Source: JACRLW01 sp046349595 (lineage in GTDB: Bacteria > Planctomycetota > UBA1135 > UBA2386). From it: a DNA stretch of 64,000 bases. The position numbers and the translations under genes were made by a program. Position 1 is the stretch's first letter. The number at the start of each line of letters is the position of its first letter. The DNA lies in contig JAXMCA010000001.1 of NCBI GenBank assembly GCA_046349595.1, positions 558,001-622,000 on the forward strand. Reading direction: 5' to 3'. Below the pieces are notes generated by a model. The model was not told the origin of the DNA. It searched no databases and was given only the letters and a program-made list of their open reading frames with translations. Below are positions 45,001-52,268 of this stretch, piece after piece.

Positions 45001-45137
45001 AACTCTCCCGCGCCCATGCGCGCGGGCAGACGGAACTTCTCGATCGCCTTCTGCAGCCAGATCGCGAACTCCTGGTCGGGAGCCTGGTGCCGGTAGCTGA
45101 TGAAGGCGAGGTACTTCTCCTCCTGGGTTTCGCGCAT
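42093..45137 (-). CDS. TIR domain-transmembrane-WD40 repeat protein
   Basis: A 1014-residue protein. Residues 8-~115 are a bacterial TIR domain: YLAFISYRHQ at the start, RVFRDTSELA, WLIVVCSPRSA and SWVGREVEYW, where Glu99 is at the position of the NADase catalytic glutamate. Residues ~185-207 are one membrane segment (AFALTTALCAIIAWMAVQYA), followed by the AKTVARRAQEEFQAGRFDVA helix common in this architecture. The rest is WD40-like blades, clear at the end (CSAGHDRKVHLWSC; LATLGDDDRLTIWDT), closing with NLRQKEWDTLIG...PYRRTC, a tail frequent in WD40 signalling proteins. It lacks a NACHT/STAND ATPase. NAD-cleaving or signalling activity, perhaps in phage defence, is inferred. ATG 45137 starts the TIR domain. 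Confidence 0.88.
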   Translation of the reverse strand: MRETQEEKYLAFISYRHQAPDQEFAIWLQKAIEKFRLPARMGAGEFAEGHLGRVFRDTSELAIAPDLSTELKLRLHLSRWLIVVCSPRSADPNSWVGREVEYWCSIDRGRQLLPVILEGNEQTSFPAALKELADVPLAASLVPEPGQSAAEMSRIVLLKIVARVVGVDFDDLFQRDRRRRRRQQGMAFALTTALCAIIAWMAVQYAVASRSASRSDITSRAKTVARRAQEEFQAGRFDVAALLARQAWLFNEEGDGSAHPEVDAALRLALSAPVFPADLAGIDGRPGVVALSPDGRYAAAAIFTAGWDSARDVADPDRLAGHVLLWDELARDRMPRSLAAPESAPIWIAFGDDGATLVAVDARGRLLRYAVDRPNQNAVIVDLHIAEPEASFAIDGKLALLATVDRRGSVRICDLLADPPAWTELKPSRPGNPDDSPDANPLLQHVALSPDGRWLAAIIDENTTRIWHRSGLGGAAFVPAGECKGHANSAAFAHDHDTLLVDLGDRVERWVPADSRMRSQDVTAKSPMAVGHLAVDATGRRTALVPMIDATGTGANLLLIDPLGSDANATQHRCGHGVALSAAGDAGLVRVLTAHGDGAITSWNLRPGGSGLRSVKLQAKDVVKMAPELPPGFAGALTALGLRSRLRRLALSADGELVVINQQNLGVDRVAGRVYSAMDLSQPNVALQGTIGILAAKSRDFTPTMNAMAFVPGEESAVLLGALSNRLSVWTLPGDERIDLDLELGEVTTLAALSAPARVLATCADGSLAVLDPANGYRIEKKWSTGERSLFAVATRDERDIAYCGAENGAISAWSLSEGTRIWELPSAHEGAVIALAVKGDLLCSAGHDRKVHLWSCADRPTLVRTIEPAEGRPAALALDPRGPLLAIAMQVMSNQQAAGEIVKGLQSKQPVDRDRAPTGGATLLYRLDHLDWPAARLDGHDAGVSDLSFDPQGRYLATLGDDDRLTIWDTPDAATLAAQVEMLCRRNLRQKEWDTLIGSIPYRRTCARLPLDP

Positions 45138-45431
45138 GGGGTCGATGCCTCGGCTGCAGGGTCGACGGAGGTCGCTTCGTCCGCACCTCCGCTTCTGGTC
45201 CCGGTGGATCGGCGTGGTGGAGACCTCGTCGACGGGCGACATCCAACGCTCGTCCGGGTGGGCGCGCAAGCGGCGGCCCCATCGGAGGAGGACCGATCGG
45301 TCGTGCGGCGATCGGGAATCCGGATTCGTCCGTCACGAGGCCAGGGCGTGGTTAGTCTGGCCTTCCGTCGGCATGCGTCGCTCCGCCGCTCCGGATCCGG
45401 ATCACGCCACAACCGCATCTCACCACTCGCC
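45138..45431. other. divergent intergenic region, 294 bases
   Basis: Separates the TIR-WD40 gene (minus) from the secreted repeat protein gene (plus), so it must hold both promoters. A TAGTCT at 45353-45358 could be a -10 box for the plus gene but has no -35 partner at a suitable distance. No repeat, hairpin with a T-run, tRNA or small open frame was recognised. Confidence 0.4.
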
Positions 45432-46847
45432 ATGGTTCGACTCCATGTTGCGTCGCTTCTGTGCTGTGTCACCTTCGGTCCTCTGCCTGCCCTTGTCGCA
45501 CAGTGGACCTGCGTGGTCCTCGCTCCGAGCGGTGCGTCGACCTCGCACGCCAATGCGGCGGCTGGGAGCCGGCAGGCCGGCTGGGCTGTCGTTGGCGGCT
45601 CGTACCATGCCGCGCTGTGGAGCGCGACGTCGGCGTCCTTCGTCGACCTGAACCCCACCGGTTGGAGCGTGTCGCAGGTCCTCGGCATGTCGCCCTCCGC
45701 GCAGGTCGGCTACACCTACAACGGCGCGCCGCGAGCGGCTCTTTGGACCGGCAGCTCAGGCTCCTGGGTGAGTCTGCATCCGACGACGGCGAGCAGTTCC
45801 GCGGTCTATGCCACGTCGGGCAGTCTTCACGTCGGACGTGTCGCTGCACCGGGTGGCGATCACGCCGCCGCGTGGAGCGGAGCTTCCGCCGCGTCCTGGG
45901 TCGATCTCAATCCGCCGGGAGCGGCGAGCACCTATGCCTTCGCGGTCTCGGGCACGCAGATCGTCGGCTACTCCAACAGCGGATCGCCGGCACATGCGCA
46001 TGCGATCCTCTGGACCGGTTCGGCGAGCAGCCATGTCGATCTCACTCCGGTGAATGCGACCCACGCGCGCGGTTTCGGTGTCGGCGGTGGGCAGCAGGTC
46101 GGCGAGGCGACGATCAGTGGCCAGTTGCACGCGGCGCTCTGGCACGGGACGGCCGCCTCCTTCATCGACCTCAATCCGTCGCCTTCGGTGACCTCGCACG
46201 CAAACGCCGTGTTCGGGGGCAAACAGGTCGGCTACGTCATCGTGTCTGGCGTCGGCTCGCGTGCCACCCTGTGGAACGGAACGGCATCGCCGATCGTCGA
46301 CCTCCATGCCTTCGTGCCCTCCCCCTACACCGGCTCGATCGCCACCGCGATCTGGAACGACGGTTCGACGATCTACGTCGCCGGCTACGGCAGCCGCGGC
46401 TCCTTCGACGACGCGCTGCTGTGGACCACGCCGGCCACGCCGAGCACTCCCGCCGCCAACACCTCGATCGGCTCGGGCTGCAACGGCCTCACGCTCGGTG
46501 CGAACTCGCGCCCGGTCCTGGGCAGCAACTGGAGTCTCACGGTCAGCGGCATCCCGGCGACCGCGAGCTTCGGCGCGAGCTTCTTCGGCTTCAGCGATCC
46601 GGGTCTGCTGGACCTCGCGAACCTCGGCATGCCGACCTGCCAGCTCCGCGCGAGCCTCGACTGGGTCGCGGGTCCGTGGACGCCGAGCGGAGCGAGCCAG
46701 GGCTACAGCTTCCCGATCCCCGCGGGTTCGCCGTCGCTGCTCGGCCTGCAGTTCTTCACGCAGGCGATCGTGTTCACCGCGCCGCCGGTCAACGCCTTCG
46801 GCGCCATCACCAGCAACGGCATGATGGGCACGCTCGGCGATCTGTGA
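45432..46847 (+). CDS. secreted HAF-like repeat protein with shared C-terminal domain
   Basis: A 471-residue exported protein. After the signal peptide (LHVASLLCCVTFGPLPALVAQ) come seven imperfect repeats of about 45 residues with the pattern HAALW.G.A.SFVDLNP...S.A.A..G.QVGY (AALWSATSASFVDLNP; AAWSGASAASWVDLNP; AILWTGSASSHVDLTP; AALWHGTAASFIDLNP), resembling HAF-type extracellular repeats and predicting a propeller. The C-terminal ~125 residues (from TSIGSGCNGLTLGANSRPVL) match the C-terminal domain of the proteins ending at 19515 and 36377. The function is unknown. ATG 45432 begins the signal peptide. Confidence 0.82.
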   Translation: MVRLHVASLLCCVTFGPLPALVAQWTCVVLAPSGASTSHANAAAGSRQAGWAVVGGSYHAALWSATSASFVDLNPTGWSVSQVLGMSPSAQVGYTYNGAPRAALWTGSSGSWVSLHPTTASSSAVYATSGSLHVGRVAAPGGDHAAAWSGASAASWVDLNPPGAASTYAFAVSGTQIVGYSNSGSPAHAHAILWTGSASSHVDLTPVNATHARGFGVGGGQQVGEATISGQLHAALWHGTAASFIDLNPSPSVTSHANAVFGGKQVGYVIVSGVGSRATLWNGTASPIVDLHAFVPSPYTGSIATAIWNDGSTIYVAGYGSRGSFDDALLWTTPATPSTPAANTSIGSGCNGLTLGANSRPVLGSNWSLTVSGIPATASFGASFFGFSDPGLLDLANLGMPTCQLRASLDWVAGPWTPSGASQGYSFPIPAGSPSLLGLQFFTQAIVFTAPPVNAFGAITSNGMMGTLGDL

Positions 46848-46865
46848 ACGCCGCGTGCAGCAGGC

Positions 46866-47297
46866 TCAGTCGGACTCCTGCACCGACGGACGTCGACGCA
46901 GGCTCGCGGTGAGGTCGCGCAGCTTGCCGCGTTTCGCGCTCTCGAGCACGAGGTCGGGACCGAACCACAGCACGCAGCCGGGCTGGTCGAGCGTCGCGTC
47001 GTCCCACGAGAAGCTCGCTGCGGGTGTGCGCGGCGCGACGCTGTAGCTCATCCTGAAGCCGAACTTGGTGGTGTGCGACCAGGCCCAGGCGAGGGCCATG
47101 CCGTCGGCGCGGTATTCCCACACGTCGAGCGGTGCGCCGAGCGCTTTCAGTGCGGCGCCGAGATCGGTCGTGCCGGGCACCAGCGCATCGAGTTGCGCAT
47201 CGCGCAGCGGCTCCTCGCGGTGCCGATGGGTGAGGCTGAGGTGCAGGCAGCCGGGGCAGGCCAGCAGCAGTGCGACAACGATCGCGAGCCGGTTCAC
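46866..47297 (-). CDS. small predicted lipoprotein, function unknown
   Basis: A 143-residue protein starting at GTG 47297 with a lipoprotein-type signal (LAIVVALLLAC). The mature part includes LDALVPGTTDLGAALKALGA, reminiscent of the SmpA/OmlA-like fold 'PG.s....v...lG.P' seen in its upstream neighbour, then aromatic-rich strands (MALAWAWSHTTKFGFRMSYS). The GTG overlaps the stop of the upstream gene (GTGA), so the two are coupled and may function together in the outer membrane. No known family is claimed. Confidence 0.72.
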   Translation of the reverse strand: MNRLAIVVALLLACPGCLHLSLTHRHREEPLRDAQLDALVPGTTDLGAALKALGAPLDVWEYRADGMALAWAWSHTTKFGFRMSYSVAPRTPAASFSWDDATLDQPGCVLWFGPDLVLESAKRGKLRDLTASLRRRPSVQESD

Positions 47298-48658
47298 TTC
47301 GCACCGAGGCCGGGACGCTCGGCATCGCGCGCCACATTGTCGGAGTCCTCGTGCACGTCCTCCCAGGGCAGCGCGTACTGCGTGCGGTGCGTGCCGTAGC
47401 TCGCGCCGTAGTGGGTGAGCACGTCGTGCTCGTCGAAGAACAGCCACACGCGGTCGCTGCGCTGATCCGCGGTGTAGAAGTTCATCACGACCAGCACGAG
47501 GCCGGTCATCTTCGTGGTCGACGCGTCGTAGCGGTACGCCGAACGCTTGCCGAGCTGCACCACCTCGGTCGGCGCCCCGAGCTTCTCGACCACCTCCTTC
47601 GCGGTGCTCACGCCGGGTTGCAGCGACGCGACAGCCCGCGCGTCGATCGGATCGTTGACGTCTTCCCGCCCGAGACCGCAGGCGCAGAGCAGAGTGGGGA
47701 GGAGGAGGGTGAGCAGGCGGAGGGAGGACATGCGGATCACACGGCGGTCGGTGGGACCGCGGTCGTGATCATCGTCGCGGTGGGGGCGGCGGATCAAACG
47801 ACGCGCGGTTGCGGAGGTAGTGTCCACTTCGATCGAGACGCACGCGATCGATCGCAGCTCGAACTGCACACGGCGCATCGCGACTCCAGCCTTCAGCTCG
47901 AGCGGTGTCGCCTCGGTGATCTCGCGCAGTGGGCGCAGGACTTGGGTCCCTTGCCACACCGAGCCGTCCGTGGTGATCACGCTCAACGTCACCGACAGGT
48001 CCCCCCGCGCCGGGTTCAGCGGTCGTGCGCAGTACACCAGCGCACCCGGCAGCCGCGCCTGCAGTGCAGCGAGGCAGGGGCGCCGCGCGAAGGGGGCCGG
48101 TGGTTGCCAGTCGATCCCGTCGAGCGGTTCGTTCCAGTCGACGCCGTCGATCGGGAGTTGCGACGGCAGCGCGAAGGCGACGCCGTACATGGCGTGCAGT
48201 TCGAAGGGCACGACCATGTCGCCATCGATCGTGATCGTGCGCCCGCCGATCGCGCTGTCGACGCTGACGTAATCGGGATGGGCGACGTCGATGCGGTGCT
48301 TCCCCGCGGAGAGTGCCTCGAAGGTGAAGCGACCGCGTGCATCGGTCTGCCGCGGCGCGGAGCTGTCGTCGCCTCGACTCCCGTCGCACTCGACCGTCGC
48401 TCCTGCGATCGCTGCGCCGGCTTCGTCGACGACCGTGATGTCCACGCGGTGTTTGGTGACCGTCGCGGGCTGCACAGGCGCGGGCGCGTCCGTCGTCGCC
48501 GGCTCCCTGCGCACGACCGCAGGCGCACTGCCTTGCTCCATCGCAGGTGTCGCAGTCGCCTGGACTCCGGTCGCAGGCGTGGGGCGATCCCGCGGCAGCA
48601 GCGACAGCACCAGCACCACCAGCGCGACGACGATCAGCAGGATCTTCACACGCCCCAT
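47294..48658 (-). CDS. open frame joining a membrane-anchored carboxypeptidase-regulatory-like protein and an SmpA-like lipoprotein
   Basis: A continuous 454-residue frame that looks like two proteins. The first (from ATG 48658) has a membrane anchor (ILLIVVALVVLVLSLLP), a Pro/Ala-rich linker and a CarboxypepD-regulatory-like beta domain (VDITVVDEAGAAIAGATVEC, KHRIDVAHPDYVSV). Around 47780-47835 the sequence becomes Arg-rich and unlike protein. The second part begins at ATG 47731 with a complete lipoprotein signal (LRLLTLLLPTLLCAC) and the SmpA/OmlA-like VASLQPGVSTAKEVVEKLGAP. Two separate genes that lost a stop codon or gained an indel is the likelier reading. TAGGAT ends 8 bases before ATG 48658. 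Confidence 0.65.
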   Translation of the reverse strand: MGRVKILLIVVALVVLVLSLLPRDRPTPATGVQATATPAMEQGSAPAVVRREPATTDAPAPVQPATVTKHRVDITVVDEAGAAIAGATVECDGSRGDDSSAPRQTDARGRFTFEALSAGKHRIDVAHPDYVSVDSAIGGRTITIDGDMVVPFELHAMYGVAFALPSQLPIDGVDWNEPLDGIDWQPPAPFARRPCLAALQARLPGALVYCARPLNPARGDLSVTLSVITTDGSVWQGTQVLRPLREITEATPLELKAGVAMRRVQFELRSIACVSIEVDTTSATARRLIRRPHRDDDHDRGPTDRRVIRMSSLRLLTLLLPTLLCACGLGREDVNDPIDARAVASLQPGVSTAKEVVEKLGAPTEVVQLGKRSAYRYDASTTKMTGLVLVVMNFYTADQRSDRVWLFFDEHDVLTHYGASYGTHRTQYALPWEDVHEDSDNVARDAERPGLGAK

Positions 48659-48666
48659 GGCGCGGG

Positions 48667-48672
48667 ATCCTA
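48667..48672 (-). promoter_or_regulatory. candidate -10 box (TAGGAT) for the gene at 48658
   Basis: TAGGAT on the minus strand ends 8 bases before ATG 48658, the same close spacing seen at recJ, alr and others. No clear -35 box. Confidence 0.4.
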
Positions 48673-48765
48673 TCCTTCCGCCCGCAGCAATGGCCCGAGA
48701 CGGAACTCCCTCCTCGTCGTCCGCCGCGCATGCGGTGAGTCCACTCCCGAGATGGTGACGGACTG

Positions 48766-49701
48766 ATGGTCGCCCGCACGCTGGAAGCCCGCGCGTCACG
48801 ACGGCGCAGCCATCCGATCCGGAAGGCCCTGCGCCTGTTGATCGCGCTCGCCGTGCTCCTGCTCGGCGCCTTCGCCGTCAACGGCCTGAGTTTCGCGAAC
48901 GGCATCGTGCCCTTGGTCGGGGAGGAGACCGGGATCGCGCCGAGCGTGCCGTCGACGACGCAGGTCAAGGTGCTGGCCTGGAACCTCAACAAGTGCGGTG
49001 TGCACCGCGGCGGGCTGGTCTTCGCCGAACCCGAGGAGGTGCGCGCGCGCATCGCGCGCATCGCCGGCGTGATCCGCGCCGAGAACCCCGACCTGGTGTT
49101 CCTCTCCGAGATCGTCAAGGAGTGCGGCTTCTGCAACGTCGATCAGGTCCGCGAGCTGGCGCGCGCCTGCGGGATGACCCATTGGTTGTTCGGCGAGAAC
49201 TACAACTTCGGATTGCCCTTCCTGCGGCTGGTCGGCGGCAATGCGATCCTCGCGAAGCGTCCCTTGACGGCGGTCGCCAATCCCGACCTCGTCGGTCGCC
49301 GGCCGTTCTGGATCACCACCAACAACCGCCGCGTCCTGTTCGGATCGGCCGAGATCGGCGGGCGCACCATCCTGCTCGCCGCGCTCCACCTCGACTCCTT
49401 CGACGCCGGGAACAATCTGCGGCAGATGGCGCAGGTCGCGGTGTTCGAGCTGGGCATGCCGCTGCTCGCTGCCGGCGACTTCAACGCGGAGCCGGACAGC
49501 AAGACCTTGAAGCTGATCCTCGACTCGGGTCGCGTCGCCGGCGCCGTCACCGGCCCTCCGACCTATCCGCAGGACGCTCCGAACCAGCGCCTCGACTACG
49601 TGCTCGGTCCGTCGGACTGGAAGCTGATCGACAGCCGCGTGCTCGACGATCACGCCTCGGATCACCGCGCCGTGGTGTCGACCTTCGCGTTCGGCCAGTG
49701 A
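48766..49701 (+). CDS. endonuclease/exonuclease/phosphatase family protein, membrane-anchored
   Basis: A 311-residue protein with an N-terminal membrane segment (LRLLIALAVLLLGAFAVNGL) and an EEP-fold domain. Family motifs are present: VLAWNLNKCG, FLSEIVKEC with the metal-binding Glu, LAALHLDSFD, GDFNAEPDS and SDHRAVV. Such proteins cleave phosphodiesters in nucleic acids or phospholipids; with a membrane anchor the active domain probably faces the periplasm. The substrate is unknown. The gene is divergent from the gene at 48658 and is followed by a metallopeptidase gene 5 bases downstream. Confidence 0.87.
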   Translation: MVARTLEARASRRRSHPIRKALRLLIALAVLLLGAFAVNGLSFANGIVPLVGEETGIAPSVPSTTQVKVLAWNLNKCGVHRGGLVFAEPEEVRARIARIAGVIRAENPDLVFLSEIVKECGFCNVDQVRELARACGMTHWLFGENYNFGLPFLRLVGGNAILAKRPLTAVANPDLVGRRPFWITTNNRRVLFGSAEIGGRTILLAALHLDSFDAGNNLRQMAQVAVFELGMPLLAAGDFNAEPDSKTLKLILDSGRVAGAVTGPPTYPQDAPNQRLDYVLGPSDWKLIDSRVLDDHASDHRAVVSTFAFGQ

Positions 49702-49706
49702 GGCAC

Positions 49707-50825
49707 ATGACCACTGGAGACGCGCGGCGACGAGCACCGCGATCCCGTGCGAGCAAGGGCCGCAGGCAACCACCGATGTCGGCCTCGGACCGCAACTTCC
49801 TCCGCGATCTCGGCGCGGAACTCGAGCGCGAGGTAGACGGCTGGCGAGGTGACGGATCCCGGGAGTGGGACCGCATCCGGTTCGAGATCGTGGACGACGG
49901 ACGCTTCGACGCCTCGGTGACCCGGGATGGAGCCTTGCCCGCCTACACCATCGCGATCCACTCGGGTCTCCCGGGCGGAGTCCTGCGGATTGCGCGGACA
50001 CTGCTGCGTTCGACCGGCTCGATGGTCCCCGAGTGGCGCGGTCTCAGGCGTACGGAGGCGCCTCGCCGGGACCTGGCATCGCTGCTGCCCGATGGCGATT
50101 CGCGGTCGGAGCAGATCGAGTGGCTCGCCCGACACATGACCCGTCTCGCGACGCGCTTCGCACTCCATCACGAGCTCGCGCACCTGATCCGCGGTCATCT
50201 CGCCTACGAGTCGCGCATGGCGCGCCGTGCGAAGGCGATCTTCGGTCTCGCGGAAGCGAGGTTCGGAGCCGAGTTGTCCGCGCGCGCGCGAGCCCGTTGG
50301 CGCCACTTCGAGGTCGACGCCGATCGTGTCGGCGCCGACTTCTTCGCACAGACCACCGCTCTCGGCGGATGGCGTGAGGCGGAATTGCCGCTGCGGAGAT
50401 CGATGTTCGCGCTCACCCTGTTCTCGGCGTCGCTCACATTCGCCCTCCTCGACTCGGGTCCCCCTGCGTCGCGCGACGGCATTCATGCCCGTGCATTCGT
50501 CCGCTATCTGCTGATCGTCGACCAACTCGGGGCTTCCCTTGCGAGGGCGATGCAATTGCGGTCCCGCGATGTCCGGCGTGCATCGACGACGGCAGTGTTC
50601 TGGCTCGCCGACGCGCTGCGCGCGGTGTCCGCGAGAGCGGCGCGGGCGGAGTGGCGCGTCGAGGATCCCGACGCATGGCGGCGCGCGCTCCGTGAGAAGG
50701 ACCGCATCGAGCAGCGGAGCGACGCCGCCATGGAGCGCCTGCTCGACGGGAAGTCGACACTGCTGCCCGACGTGGGACGCGCCCGACCGGTCAGGCGTCG
50801 CGCGGGCCGTAGCCGCGGGTCCTGA
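49707..50825 (+). CDS. putative zinc metallopeptidase (HExxH)
   Basis: A 372-residue protein with a zinc-peptidase core: RFALHHELAHLIRGHLAYE contains HELAH with the catalytic glutamate, and FEVDADRVGADFF about 60 residues later supplies the third ligand as in gluzincins. The rest is helical, with one hydrophobic stretch (LTLFSASLTFALLDSG). No signal peptide is visible. The first ATG (49707) is preceded by GAGG; a second ATG at 49776 would drop a basic N-terminal tail. It follows the EEP gene by 5 bases, and its 3' end overlaps the opposite-strand small gene by 35 bases. The substrate is unknown. Confidence 0.75.
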   Translation: MTTGDARRRAPRSRASKGRRQPPMSASDRNFLRDLGAELEREVDGWRGDGSREWDRIRFEIVDDGRFDASVTRDGALPAYTIAIHSGLPGGVLRIARTLLRSTGSMVPEWRGLRRTEAPRRDLASLLPDGDSRSEQIEWLARHMTRLATRFALHHELAHLIRGHLAYESRMARRAKAIFGLAEARFGAELSARARARWRHFEVDADRVGADFFAQTTALGGWREAELPLRRSMFALTLFSASLTFALLDSGPPASRDGIHARAFVRYLLIVDQLGASLARAMQLRSRDVRRASTTAVFWLADALRAVSARAARAEWRVEDPDAWRRALREKDRIEQRSDAAMERLLDGKSTLLPDVGRARPVRRRAGRSRGS

Positions 50826-51030
50826 GGATCGTGACCGGCACGCCGTCGACCTCGTCGGGGATGTCCAGGTCGCCGCGGCTCGCCGCCGGATCGACGTTCA
50901 CGCGGAGCGCGAGGGAGCCGTCCTCGGTGCGCACCACTCCGACACCTCGGAACCAACTGCGCGAGCGCAGCGCCTCGAGGAGCTTCGTCTTGGCGCGCGA
51001 TGCGGCGGCAGCACTGATCGGGCGGATCAC
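50791..51030 (-). CDS. small conserved-looking protein coupled to the trypsin-fold protease
   Basis: A 79-residue protein starting at GTG 51030, which overlaps the stop of the protease gene (GTGA). Sequence: an N-terminal helix (SRAKTKLLEALRSRSW), then a small beta domain (VVRTEDGSLALRVNVDP; IPDEVDGVPVTILRTRGYG). It may be a regulator or inhibitor of the adjacent protease, an inference from coupling alone. Its last 35 bases overlap the convergent metallopeptidase gene. No family recognised. Confidence 0.65.
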   Translation of the reverse strand: MIRPISAAAASRAKTKLLEALRSRSWFRGVGVVRTEDGSLALRVNVDPAASRGDLDIPDEVDGVPVTILRTRGYGPRDA

Positions 51031-52043
51031 CGGACGAAGTCTACTCCAAGCTCGGCGAGGACGTCCGGGATGAAGTGGGCGAGGGTGCGGTCGATGCCGC
51101 GTTCATCCGGCCCGCCTCCGTAGAGCAGCGCGAAGGGGCGCAGGGAATCGCGATCGAGGATCAGCGAACCGCTGTCGCCGGGCTGACTGAACGGTCGCTT
51201 CGAGTCGACGTGGACGAACTCCAGTTGGTCGTCGAAGGTGACGAGCAGCGGCGCACCCGGAGTGCCGTAGTCGATGACCACGCCGTCGAGTTCGAAGGCG
51301 CTCACCACGCCCTTGGTGACTTTGGTCGTGCGCCCGCGCTTGACCACGTTCTCGACCGCGTAGCGGTCGCGGATCGCTCTCGGGTCCATCTCGCCGATGC
51401 CCTGGTACCACCAGGGATGGAAATCCTCGAGGGAGTCGTCGAGGACGCCGATCGCCGCGTCGACCTTGCCCTTGTTCTTCCCGGACAGCCGAGCGAAGCG
51501 CGTCAACCGGGCGACCGTCCGTGGCTTGGTCCCCTTGCGCACGTCGACGGGTCCGGGCGCGTAGATCGGATCGCCCGCGGTCCCGGCGTCACTGTCGGCG
51601 AGGACGTGGTTGTTGCTGAGCACGTAGTACTCGTCCTTGTCTTCGACGAAGCCGCCGAGCGTGCCGGCGGTGATGCGGAAGTGGCCGCAGGAACCGCCGG
51701 CCGACAGGGTGCCTCCGGCGCGGGGGCTGTAGCGGACGCCGTAGGCCAGGTCGAGTTCGTCGTCGTGGAGGCGGGGCAGGCTCTCGAGTACCGATCCACT
51801 CAATGCCGATCCGCGACCGTAGACGCGGATCGCGATCCGGAACTCGCGCTTCCGGCTCCGGTGGGGCGCCACGCCGATGGCCATCGCGTCGACCGACGGT
51901 GTCTTGAACGCCGTCGCCGCTGCGCCGGGCGAGAAACCGGCAGCGACGGTTCGCAGCGCGCGTTCGGTGTGGATGCGGATGCTGCGGTCGCGCGCGAGGG
52001 CGACGAGATCGCGCTTCAGATCGAGTGCCGATTGCAGTTTCAC
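51027..52043 (-). CDS. trypsin-fold serine protease-like protein
   Basis: A 338-residue chymotrypsin-fold protein, apparently intracellular (no signal peptide). The triad is visible in order: His in VLSNNHVLADSD, Asp in KVDAAIGVLDD and Ser in QPGDSGSLI. The N-terminal part has helical sequence (LQSALDLKRDLVALARDRSI). The start is GTG 52043 with an AAGGAG-type site six bases upstream; the frame extends much farther upstream but there overlaps alr on the other strand. It resembles the NAL1-like intracellular trypsin-type proteins. A 79-residue gene overlaps its stop and is probably a partner. Confidence 0.82.
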   Translation of the reverse strand: MKLQSALDLKRDLVALARDRSIRIHTERALRTVAAGFSPGAAATAFKTPSVDAMAIGVAPHRSRKREFRIAIRVYGRGSALSGSVLESLPRLHDDELDLAYGVRYSPRAGGTLSAGGSCGHFRITAGTLGGFVEDKDEYYVLSNNHVLADSDAGTAGDPIYAPGPVDVRKGTKPRTVARLTRFARLSGKNKGKVDAAIGVLDDSLEDFHPWWYQGIGEMDPRAIRDRYAVENVVKRGRTTKVTKGVVSAFELDGVVIDYGTPGAPLLVTFDDQLEFVHVDSKRPFSQPGDSGSLILDRDSLRPFALLYGGGPDERGIDRTLAHFIPDVLAELGVDFVR

Positions 52044-52228
52044 GTTCAGCTCCTTCTCCTTGCAACGAGCGGCATCCGCGGCGTGCGGCATTCTTGCGCC
52101 CGTGCCGTCGATCTTGCCCGAAGCGCGGGATGTGTGAAGCCCCTGCTCGTTGCGTGGCGAAGTGTCGGAGGTGTGGCGCTGCGGTCCGAGCAGCGCCTCG
52201 CGCGCGTGTCGGGTGCGAGGGGCAGCGT

Positions 52229-52257
52229 TTGGGGCGCGACCTGATCCGCTGTAGCAT
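52229..52257 (+). promoter_or_regulatory. candidate promoter of alr
   Basis: TTGGGG (52229-52234) and TAGCAT (52252-52257) with a 17-base spacer. The -10 ends 11 bases before ATG 52269, so the transcript would have at most a few untranslated bases. Confidence 0.45.
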
Positions 52258-52268
52258 CCGCGCCCTGC

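Noticed and set aside
42093..45137. Calling the TIR-WD40 gene part of a defence island
   Set aside because: Neighbours are secreted and lipoprotein genes; no other defence or mobile gene is near, so only the protein itself is suggestive.
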